From NCBI GenBank assembly GCA_964388665.1, contig CAYMBJ010000001.1:62001-126000 (forward strand): a DNA stretch of 64,000 nucleotides, given 5' to 3'. The first letter of the stretch is position 1. Every line of letters starts with the position of its first letter. Position numbers and translations under genes: made by a program. Below, one piece after another: positions 8,638 through 15,721 of this stretch. The stretch comes from CALCCV01 sp964388665 (GTDB lineage: Bacteria > Bdellovibrionota > Bdellovibrionia > Bdellovibrionales > Bdellovibrionaceae). The notes under the pieces are model-generated. The model saw only the letters and a list, made by a program, of their open reading frames with translations. It had not been told where the DNA came from and made no database searches.

Positions 8638-9462
8638 ATGAAGTTTTTTCGCAAAAATTTGAGCAAATTGGTGGGTTTCATTGCCTCTTGTGAACAGCCC
8701 CGGCCGCTGATTCTGTTGCTGATGCTGTGGTTCAAGTCGCGGTACTCATTAAAAATGGAAGAGGCCGAAAAAAAATGGTATCACTATCGTAGTTTAGGAG
8801 ACCTGTTCACGAGAAAACTCAAGCCAGAATTGCGTCCCGTTGCAGTGAGTCCGTTGGTGCACCCCTGTGACAGCGAAGTTCTGCGGTATGGAAAAATCGA
8901 AAACGACGTTCTCATTCAGGCCAAAGGACTCAACTACTCTCTGCAAGAGTTTGTGCCTCTTGCGGATATTCGCGATCTTTACAGTTTTGGAACCTATGTC
9001 ACTTACTACCTTTGTCCAACGGATTACCACAGAGTGCATTCGCCCGTTCAGGGTGAAATCAAAAAAGTACTGCATATTGAAGGGGATCTCCGCCCCGTGA
9101 AAAAGGAATTGGTCAAACGTCACCCTAGACTCTATGCCACCAATGAGCGAGTGTATGTCGAAATTCACACGCCACAGGGGCCCGTGGGTGTGGTGTTTGT
9201 TGGCGCGACCAATGTGGGGTCGATTCGCCTTTCATTTGACCCTAGTGTTCGCGGCAATTCAAAGTCAGCAAAAAAAGGACCGATTGTCTATACACCACCA
9301 CTGAGTTTGCAGAAGGGCGCTGAGCTTGGTGTATTTAATATGGGGTCCACCATCGTCTTACTTCTGAGCAGTGCTGTTGCAAAAGATGTGGCGTGGAGTT
9401 CGTTGAAGCGCGAAGCCGTCATATTCGGGCAGTCCTTGCCGATGAACAATCAGGTGGTCTAA
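8638..9462 (+). CDS. psd: Phosphatidylserine decarboxylase proenzyme
   Basis: It converts phosphatidylserine to phosphatidylethanolamine at the inner membrane. The self-cleavage site is visible as NMGST with Ser237 as the pyruvoyl-forming residue. The other members of the autocatalytic triad are present as Asp78 (HPCDSE) and His134 (HRVHSPVQGE). Length (274 aa) is slightly short compared with E. coli Psd (322 aa) but contains all catalytic blocks. It stands alone on the plus strand and is followed immediately by a hairpin terminator shared with the convergent ABC transporter genes. Confidence 0.95.
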   Translation: MKFFRKNLSKLVGFIASCEQPRPLILLLMLWFKSRYSLKMEEAEKKWYHYRSLGDLFTRKLKPELRPVAVSPLVHPCDSEVLRYGKIENDVLIQAKGLNYSLQEFVPLADIRDLYSFGTYVTYYLCPTDYHRVHSPVQGEIKKVLHIEGDLRPVKKELVKRHPRLYATNERVYVEIHTPQGPVGVVFVGATNVGSIRLSFDPSVRGNSKSAKKGPIVYTPPLSLQKGAELGVFNMGSTIVLLLSSAVAKDVAWSSLKREAVIFGQSLPMNNQVV

Positions 9463-9497
9463 CAGGCTCCTGAAAAAGGAAGGAGCCTGCTAATTTT
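9463..9497. terminator. Bidirectional hairpin terminator
   Basis: CAGGCTCCT (9463-9471) and AGGAGCCTG (9481-9489) form a perfect 9-bp stem around a 9-base purine-rich loop, with a run of T shortly after on the plus strand and A residues before it. It begins directly behind the psd stop and ends at the stop of the convergent ABC gene, so it can serve both. Confidence 0.75.
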
Positions 9498-11280
9498 TGG
9501 TTTCGTTGTCCGCATCATTGTGCTTTTGTTCACGCCATTTGCGATATTGAGAATCTCGAGCCATCAACTCTGAGTGGGTGCCAAACTCAACCACCTGTCC
9601 CTGATCCAAAAGAGCTATGCAGTCGCAGGCCTCAATTGTTGAGAGCCGGTGAGCAATGATAATTGCCGTGCGACCTTTGAGTATTTTCTGTGTGGCAATT
9701 TGAATTTTCTCTTCGGCAATGGAATCAATGTTGGCGGTGGCTTCGTCCAAGATCAGTATTTTTGGATCTTTTAAAAGAATTCGCGCAAACGAAATCATTT
9801 GTCGCTCTCCCAGCGACAAGTTGGCGCCGCGCTCTTCGATCGATGTCTCAAGACCACTGCGGCTCGACAAACGGGGGTCAGTAAGTCCTACAGAGTTCAG
9901 TGCGGCTATCATTGCATCATCAGAAAGAAGAGTGTCGGTCAAATTTAAATTTTGCCTCAAGGAACCGCGGAAAAGAAATGGGTCTTGTTGAATGATGCCG
10001 ATCTGTTCGCGAAGACTCAAAAGAGGCAGGCTTTCAATTGGCTGTTGATCTATAAAGATAGTGTTCACAGGGCTCTGGTAAAAGCGTTGCAAGAGTGCGG
10101 TGAGCGTGGTTTTGCCACTGCCTGTGCGGCCAATGAGTGCCAAGCTTTGTCCACGAGGAATTTGCAGATTGATGTCTTTTAGCACCCACGGATCATCAGG
10201 TGTGTAGCGAAAAGAGAGGTTGGAAATTTTGATCTCTCCGGCGATGGCAAGCGGCGGCTTTTCGAGTGACCAGTCTTTTTCTGCAGACTCACCAAGAAAG
10301 CCGAAGATGCGATCAGCACTGGTGAGACTGTTTTGAAATTGTTGGTACTTTTCTAGAATATCGCGAATGGGAGGCAGAAAGTCCTGTGTATGCAAAAGAA
10401 AGGTGACCAACGCACCAATTGATATTTCTCCCAATTGCAAACTTCGTGAAGCAAAAAAGAGAGCTGAAGAGAGGAGAATTCCAGAAAACAGATTCAATAC
10501 GGGTTGCATCCATGCTGAGGTTAAAATCAATTTGCGACTTTGTCCTTTAAAATTGCGATTGATTTCTGTGAACGTCTTTACACGCTGATGGCGGTAGTTG
10601 TAGAGGTGCAAGATTTTCATTCCGGCAATGGATTCGGTCAGATAAGAGCTCAGACTGGAAAGGAGTTTTTTGCTTTGTCCATGTTCCTTGTTCACTCTTT
10701 TGGAAATGTAAATGGAGATCCATAAAAAAAAGGGAGTTAAAAATAAACACAATAGCGTCAGCTTGAAACTAATCAGGGCCATTGCTACAACCAAAGAAAC
10801 CAGTACCATAATCTGCGTAAATACAGTGATCACGCCATCAGTAAAAAAATCGCCCAGGGCAGCCACGTCAGTGGTGAGGCGGTTGACGATGCGGCCAGCC
10901 GGATTTCGATTGAAATAGTTGAGCGGCAGACTCAAGAGATGTTGCATCAAATCCTTACGCAGACTCTGCAAGACCTTGTTGCCTAAAAACGAAAATAGAT
11001 ATTGATGTGAGAAGGTGAACAGCGTCACCAAAATCTCTACATAGAGCAGATAGAGGGCGATGTTCAGGAGCTCAGGATAGTTTCGCTTTTGTATACCCAC
11101 CTCAACAGCCTGACCCAAGAAATAGGGAGTCAGTCGTTGCAGAGTTGCAAGGCCAAGTACCGACAAGAGTGTGATGATCAATAGGCGCAGGTGAGTGCGA
11201 GTGTAGGGCCAAAGCCGCCTGGCCGCCTCAATAAAGCCAATCTTGCGCTCGATCTTATCTTCTTGCATGAAAGTGCTCAT
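9490..11280 (-). CDS. ABC exporter half-transporter, catalytic-glutamate subunit (MdlB/YheH-like)
   Basis: Six predicted membrane helices (residues about 25-320) are followed by a nucleotide-binding domain with Walker A GRTGSGKTT (about 383-391), a signature altered to LSLGERQ (about 487-493) and Walker B LILDEA with the catalytic glutamate present. It pairs with the neighbouring subunit, whose stop overlaps this ATG. In heterodimeric exporters such as YheH/YheI or TM287/288 one composite ATP site is degenerate, which fits the motifs here. The substrate is unknown; relatives export lipids or drugs. Possible functional link to psd next door is only positional. Confidence 0.92.
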   Translation of the reverse strand: MSTFMQEDKIERKIGFIEAARRLWPYTRTHLRLLIITLLSVLGLATLQRLTPYFLGQAVEVGIQKRNYPELLNIALYLLYVEILVTLFTFSHQYLFSFLGNKVLQSLRKDLMQHLLSLPLNYFNRNPAGRIVNRLTTDVAALGDFFTDGVITVFTQIMVLVSLVVAMALISFKLTLLCLFLTPFFLWISIYISKRVNKEHGQSKKLLSSLSSYLTESIAGMKILHLYNYRHQRVKTFTEINRNFKGQSRKLILTSAWMQPVLNLFSGILLSSALFFASRSLQLGEISIGALVTFLLHTQDFLPPIRDILEKYQQFQNSLTSADRIFGFLGESAEKDWSLEKPPLAIAGEIKISNLSFRYTPDDPWVLKDINLQIPRGQSLALIGRTGSGKTTLTALLQRFYQSPVNTIFIDQQPIESLPLLSLREQIGIIQQDPFLFRGSLRQNLNLTDTLLSDDAMIAALNSVGLTDPRLSSRSGLETSIEERGANLSLGERQMISFARILLKDPKILILDEATANIDSIAEEKIQIATQKILKGRTAIIIAHRLSTIEACDCIALLDQGQVVEFGTHSELMARDSQYRKWREQKHNDADNETKN

Positions 11281-13013
11281 GATTGCACTCTCTGGATCGC
11301 AGCGATTTGCTGGTAAGTTGGACTTGAAATGAGCAGTTCTTCGTGGCGCCCTTGGGCTTCAATGCGCCCTTGATTGATGACCACTATCTTTTGGGCTTTG
11401 ATAAGAGGTGCAATGCGGTGAGTGACAAAGATCAGAGTTTTGCCTTTGGCCAGAGCGAAGATCTCGGCGAGTATCTTTGCTTCGGTCTCTACATCAACGG
11501 CACTCAAGGTGTCGTCGATCATAATGACTTGCGGCGCTTGCACCAAGGCCCTTGCGAGAGTCATGCGCTGCCGCTGGCCACCAGAAAGATTGACGCCTTT
11601 TTCGCCCAGTGGAGTATGAATCCCTTGCGGAAACTTTGAGATTTCATTGGCCAACTGCACTTTGAACAGGGTTTCTGCCACGACATCATCCGACACTTCT
11701 CGAGCGATGTTTTCTTTGATGGTTTCGCTAAAGAGAAACATGTCTTGAGGCACCAGGCAAAAGGTTTGACGCAAACTGCTGAGGCGATAATCGGCGTAGG
11801 GGAGGTCATTGATCAAAATTTCACCCGAAGCGGGTTCGTACAACCTGAGCAACAGTTGCAATAGTGTAGATTTTCCGGCGCCCACTGGGCCGAAAATGCC
11901 GACGAAATCACCCTTTTTAATAGTCATGGAGAGATCGTCGAGGCAGGGTTGCCCATGCAAATTGTATGCAAAACTGAGGTTGCGAATTTCTAATTTCTTA
12001 AACTCACCAATCTGGAGATTGCCACGATCTTTGATTTCGCTCTGTTCTTTTAGAAGGACTCTTACGCGCTCATAGGCGCCAAAGCCCTTTTGAAACTGGG
12101 ATAGGCCCATGCCGAGCGCCATCATGGGCCAGACCATCTTTTGAATGTATCGCGAAAAAGCCACGAAGGTGCCTATGCTAATGTCCTTTTCGGGAAGATC
12201 CTTCAACACCAAAAAAACTAGAATCACATTGCCAAAGGCCACAGCGCCATGAAACAGCGGCGAAAAGAGGGCGTCCCAGAAGGATGTCCGGAGTGACGAA
12301 TGGGTGTATTGCTGATTGATTTTTGCAAAGGCTTCGAGGATTTTTTTCTCCATCGCAAAGCCTTTGATCAGACGAATGCCCGAAACATTTTCCTGGCAAA
12401 TTCCCGAGAGTTCGCCAAAGTCATGCTGCTGCTGTGATGAAGATTGGTGAATCCGTCTCATCATTACCCAAATTGCGGGTGGAACCAGAGGAATTAAAAT
12501 TAAACACTTCCATGTCCATTCGGAGTTGAGGCTCACCATGATCGGCAATATGATCAGCATAATGATGATGCCGTCTGAAAAAATGAGAATGCCCGAGCCA
12601 ATATTCTGGCGAAACGTTTGAATGTCATTGATCACAATGCTCACTAGATCCCCGACTGGGGTTTTGTTAAAGAACCGCTGACTCAGCGCAAGCACCTTGA
12701 GAAAGGACTTTCTTCTTAGGTCCTCAACAATGTTGGTGTGGAAAAAGCCAAAGCCAAAACGCCAGCCCCATCTTGTCACCGAGAGACCCGTCATCGTTAG
12801 AAAGAACAGAAGAATGGTGCGGTTGATATCCTTCTGTGCGGATTGATTTTCTAAATGATCGAGCGTCGCCTTGATCAAAAGTGGCCAGAGGCCATCGAGC
12901 AGGTTTGTAACAATAAGAAAGAAAAATCCAACAAAGACCCAACGGCGAAATTTGCGCAGGTAATATCGCAAAGGGTGGTTTAGCAACTGCGGGTGAATTT
13001 TTGGGTCAATCAT
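11277..13013 (-). CDS. ABC exporter half-transporter, degenerate-site subunit (MdlA/YheI-like)
   Basis: A 578-residue half-transporter with six membrane helices, Walker A GPVGAGKST (about 376-384) and a canonical LSGGQRQ signature (about 476-482). Walker B reads VIMIDDT, so aspartate replaces the catalytic glutamate. This is the hallmark of the non-catalytic partner in heterodimeric exporters: its intact signature completes the active site of the other subunit, while its own Walker B faces that subunit's altered LSLGER signature. It overlaps the downstream gene by four bases (ATGA) and follows an unknown gene by 21 bases. Confidence 0.92.
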   Translation of the reverse strand: MIDPKIHPQLLNHPLRYYLRKFRRWVFVGFFFLIVTNLLDGLWPLLIKATLDHLENQSAQKDINRTILLFFLTMTGLSVTRWGWRFGFGFFHTNIVEDLRRKSFLKVLALSQRFFNKTPVGDLVSIVINDIQTFRQNIGSGILIFSDGIIIMLIILPIMVSLNSEWTWKCLILIPLVPPAIWVMMRRIHQSSSQQQHDFGELSGICQENVSGIRLIKGFAMEKKILEAFAKINQQYTHSSLRTSFWDALFSPLFHGAVAFGNVILVFLVLKDLPEKDISIGTFVAFSRYIQKMVWPMMALGMGLSQFQKGFGAYERVRVLLKEQSEIKDRGNLQIGEFKKLEIRNLSFAYNLHGQPCLDDLSMTIKKGDFVGIFGPVGAGKSTLLQLLLRLYEPASGEILINDLPYADYRLSSLRQTFCLVPQDMFLFSETIKENIAREVSDDVVAETLFKVQLANEISKFPQGIHTPLGEKGVNLSGGQRQRMTLARALVQAPQVIMIDDTLSAVDVETEAKILAEIFALAKGKTLIFVTHRIAPLIKAQKIVVINQGRIEAQGRHEELLISSPTYQQIAAIQRVQS

Positions 13014-13034
13014 ACTCTTGACATACCGATTGAA

Positions 13035-13658
13035 TTAATTGGCGTCCGCGGCAGGGTGGATGCGATACTGATTTAATTCTTTAGCAAAAAACGTAAGCAG
13101 CATAAAGATGACGCTGAGTTCGCGCAGCTCTTCTGCGGTTTTTTCTTGGGCCGCCGTTGGTGAAACTGCCGCCAGGGGATTCACTTTGGGTTCTAAGGAG
13201 GGCAGGCTTTTTGAAACGGCAGCTTCTGCTACCTTTACATTTTGCGCAGGGAATATCTCTTCAATTAAAAAATCCAATACATTCTTTTGTACCAAGTCGG
13301 ACTCCGCACTGAGATAGGTGTCCACTTGCGCCGAGTGATCCGCCGACAAGTTCACAAAATTCTTGCTATGTTGCTTAAAGTCTTCCAAGACATTGCTGGC
13401 CGGAATTTCGCGAATGCCTGAATAGGTTTTGGTGAAGGACTTCCAAACCACCAGCGCCAATATCATAAGATGCTGGTACTGATGCTCTTCAAGCGAATCA
13501 TTGCCCACTTGCAAGAGCAAGCCAACCAAATGAGGTTGACGATTGCCCATCAGCTCTATGTTGGACCAGCAGGCTTCAAAAGATCCAAGTTGATCGATCT
13601 CTTTTATGGAGTTGTTTATGGTTTCAAAGCTTATGCTGTTCACGAGCACCACTTTCAT
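13035..13658 (-). CDS. Conserved-looking hypothetical protein upstream of ABC exporter
   Basis: A 207-residue, mostly helical acidic protein without signal peptide, membrane segment or motif I recognise. A Pro/Ala-rich linker (about residues 145-170) separates two helical parts. It sits 21 bases before the exporter genes and 38 bases behind the DUF1499-type lipoprotein gene, all on the same strand, so a four-gene operon is likely. A cytoplasmic accessory role to the exporter is possible but not shown by the sequence. Confidence 0.65.
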   Translation of the reverse strand: MKVVLVNSISFETINNSIKEIDQLGSFEACWSNIELMGNRQPHLVGLLLQVGNDSLEEHQYQHLMILALVVWKSFTKTYSGIREIPASNVLEDFKQHSKNFVNLSADHSAQVDTYLSAESDLVQKNVLDFLIEEIFPAQNVKVAEAAVSKSLPSLEPKVNPLAAVSPTAAQEKTAEELRELSVIFMLLTFFAKELNQYRIHPAADAN

Positions 13659-13695
13659 AAGTTACAGAGTTAAGGCCAAGTCGTTGAAGCTCGCA

Positions 13696-14235
13696 TTAAA
13701 GTTGCTTTTGCAGCGCCTCCATAAAGGCTTCGATGCGTTTCGCATTGGCACCAAAATCATGCTGGCCCAGGCGCGACTTTGAGCGCATGTGAATCATCCA
13801 CGTGGAAGCTTGCGCTTCGCCGTCGCTGTTTGACGGAGATTCCGAGCGAGTTTCTATGGGCCGAAGCTCTATAACAAAGTCATCTTTAAATTTTAACAGA
13901 CTTGTGGTGGCCGTGCCCTCAATTCTGCCAGCCTTCGCATCTACGGAAACCAACTGCCAGGCGGGCATGGAAAGAGCTGCTTTTTCTGCCAAAGAGAGTA
14001 ATTTTTGCCGCTCCATGGAGATTGGTCCCAGGGCCTTGAGGTCTTTATAAAAAGACACCTGCTGCGTATAGTACTCGCTCGGATAGGAATAGTCTCGATC
14101 TGGATTGCGACTCGCTAATTCAATGAATTGAGGCGCCACTTCAGATGTCGTTATGTCATTGATGCGTGGACCCAGCCCGCATGAGTTCAACAACAAAGAG
14201 CCCAGCATTATTCCACCTCTCAAGAGTTGTTTCAT
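13696..14235 (-). CDS. DUF1499-family lipoprotein
   Basis: A signal peptide ends in the lipobox LLNSC (Cys19). The C-terminal half carries the DUF1499 pattern: a VDAKAGRIEGTATTSLLKFKDD block, a polar insert, then MRSKSRLGQHDFGANAKRI and a terminal helix. DUF1499 proteins have no established biochemical role; they occur as lipoproteins or membrane-linked proteins in many Proteobacteria and plants. It is first in a probable operon with an unknown protein and the heterodimeric ABC exporter, suggesting an envelope function. Confidence 0.8.
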   Translation of the reverse strand: MKQLLRGGIMLGSLLLNSCGLGPRINDITTSEVAPQFIELASRNPDRDYSYPSEYYTQQVSFYKDLKALGPISMERQKLLSLAEKAALSMPAWQLVSVDAKAGRIEGTATTSLLKFKDDFVIELRPIETRSESPSNSDGEAQASTWMIHMRSKSRLGQHDFGANAKRIEAFMEALQKQL

Positions 14236-14335
14236 TCTAGTATTTTGGTCCAGTCATTCCATGAAGGCAAAGTGAAGCCACCATTTCCAGACTTTAGGCT
14301 GAACCACTTTTGTGGTCAAAAAGTCGAGTGCTCTC

Positions 14336-14542
14336 CTACTCGAGACTGGAGTTGGCGCCTTCGGCACTCACCTGACGAGCGGAATTGCTCTTTAGCATCG
14401 CCAAAAAGTTGAGCGTTTCTTTTCCGCGACGCTGAAGTGCTAGGCTAAACCCTGCTCCATAAAGCAGCAGCCCGATGCAAATGAGTACGCTCCATTTTTT
14501 TAGATAGAAACTTAGTCTCATGTTTTTATTATCCATTGACAT
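14336..14542 (-). CDS. Small single-pass membrane protein, hypothetical
   Basis: The 68-codon frame encodes a positively charged N-terminus, one hydrophobic helix (about residues 18-34) and a polar tail. Start is uncertain: the ATGs at 14542, 14536 and 14521 all lack a clear Shine-Dalgarno sequence. It lies between the tRNA-Gly gene and the DUF1499 operon on the same strand as the latter. No family recognised; it may be a genuine small protein or a chance frame. Confidence 0.4.
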   Translation of the reverse strand: MSMDNKNMRLSFYLKKWSVLICIGLLLYGAGFSLALQRRGKETLNFLAMLKSNSARQVSAEGANSSLE

Positions 14543-14654
14543 TCGCCAATGGCAACACTATTTTTTATCGCACTCATCAATGAGTCAGCGTCGCTTGATT
14601 TTGTGGGTGAGTTAAGATGTTACCAAATGTTTCGAGTGGAATGAAATTTAGAGC

Positions 14655-14730
14655 GCGGGAGTAGCTCAGTTGATAGAGCGATGCCTTGCCAAGGCATAGG
14701 TCGCGGGTTTGAGTCCCGTCTCCCGCTCCA
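14655..14730 (+). tRNA. tRNA-Gly (anticodon GCC)
   Basis: A full cloverleaf can be drawn: acceptor GCGGGAG pairs with CTCCCGC, D arm from GCTC, anticodon stem ATGCC/GGCAT with loop TTGCCAA (anticodon GCC), and a T arm GCGGG-TTTGAGT-CCCGT. The 3' CCA is encoded (14728-14730). It reads glycine GGC and, by standard decoding, GGU codons. Confidence 0.97.
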
Positions 14731-14767
14731 GATTTACCCACAGCAGATTCATATTTAGGGGCCATTC

Positions 14768-15604
14768 TTACCAAGCTTCGTAGGATGCTTGGCTCTCAAT
14801 TTCATTTTCAAGTTCGTCAGGAAGTCTTGCAAAGAAATCAATTCCTGTCGCAGCTTCAACTTGGTCCACAGTTCTGACATAGGCCCGCAGTGACGAGTCT
14901 GAGTGATTTTGCGGAATTAGAAATCCTATGGCCTTTGCCTTAGTGCCATTCAGTACCATGAGAACCTTATAATACATTCGCGGAATTGAGATGTCCGTAT
15001 TCGGGAGTTTAGGGAGGTCAGCTTCCAAGACGGCTCCTGTGGTCACATAGATTTCGTCATATTTTTTTGCAAACGCCCGCACTAGCCTCTCTAGCTTGGC
15101 CCAAATTCCAATGTTATAGAACATTTTCATCGGCGCGATGTTGCTCATCCAGAAGGAATCCGACATTGCATACGTTGACCATTCCATATCCCTGGCCGGC
15201 GCGAGGTGGCCGCGTTGGTAACCCGATCCGCCGTACTCTTCGGGAGAGGCGCTGGGTGGATCAAAAGCAAAGTCAGTTTTAAATTCCTCATCGGCGCGAT
15301 CAGCCACTCGATGATTCACTTCCGCTTTGGTCAGCACATAGGATACCCACGGGGAGATGTGATTCTTTGCATCCAGAGCCAGCGTATAGCCTGTGCGGTA
15401 GACAATCTGTTCGGTGTCGCGAAATTCAGGAAGCGCCAGTTCTTCTGATGCAAGTTGATTTGATGGCAGTCTGTCTAAAGCCGGTTTGTCAACTGCCAGT
15501 TTATCCACTGCCAGAGACGAGAGAGGCAAAAGAAGCACAGCCAAAATGGCTGTTGAAACAAACCTAATAAACGATAAAAAAGCTTCTTGATTTTTATTGT
15601 TCAT
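14768..15604 (-). CDS. Secreted DNA/RNA non-specific endonuclease (NUC/EndoG family)
   Basis: The protein has a signal peptide and the beta-beta-alpha-metal nuclease core: QRGHLAPARDM (the family's DRGH motif with Gln for Asp, catalytic His retained), followed by MSNIAPM and an asparagine-bearing segment for Mg2+ binding. It should degrade DNA and RNA outside the cytoplasm. I choose the ATG at 15604 because GGTGGGGG precedes it; an in-frame extension to 15649 has no such site. Short repeats (LAVDK, LAVDKP, LASEELALP) lie between signal peptide and domain. In a predator this nuclease could act on prey nucleic acid; that is inference. Confidence 0.9.
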   Translation of the reverse strand: MNNKNQEAFLSFIRFVSTAILAVLLLPLSSLAVDKLAVDKPALDRLPSNQLASEELALPEFRDTEQIVYRTGYTLALDAKNHISPWVSYVLTKAEVNHRVADRADEEFKTDFAFDPPSASPEEYGGSGYQRGHLAPARDMEWSTYAMSDSFWMSNIAPMKMFYNIGIWAKLERLVRAFAKKYDEIYVTTGAVLEADLPKLPNTDISIPRMYYKVLMVLNGTKAKAIGFLIPQNHSDSSLRAYVRTVDQVEAATGIDFFARLPDELENEIESQASYEAW

Positions 15605-15672
15605 AAAATCCCCCACCTCATTTTTCAGGCATGGGGATTTTATCGGCAAAATTTTTTTAAAACTTTAAGAAA

Positions 15673-15704
15673 TAAAAAGCATTGCTCTGTTTCAAGACCA
15701 ATGC
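15673..15704 (-). terminator. Rho-independent terminator behind the PLD lipoprotein gene
   Basis: Read on the minus strand, GCATTG and CAATGC form a 6-bp stem around a 14-base loop and are followed by a TTTTTATTT tract, 18 bases behind the stop codon at 15722. Confidence 0.6.
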
Positions 15705-15721
15705 AACATGTACTGTTTTGA

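Noticed and set aside
14655..14730. tRNA-Gly as an attachment site of an integrated element
   Set aside because: No second copy of the tRNA 3' end, integrase or mobility gene was seen nearby.
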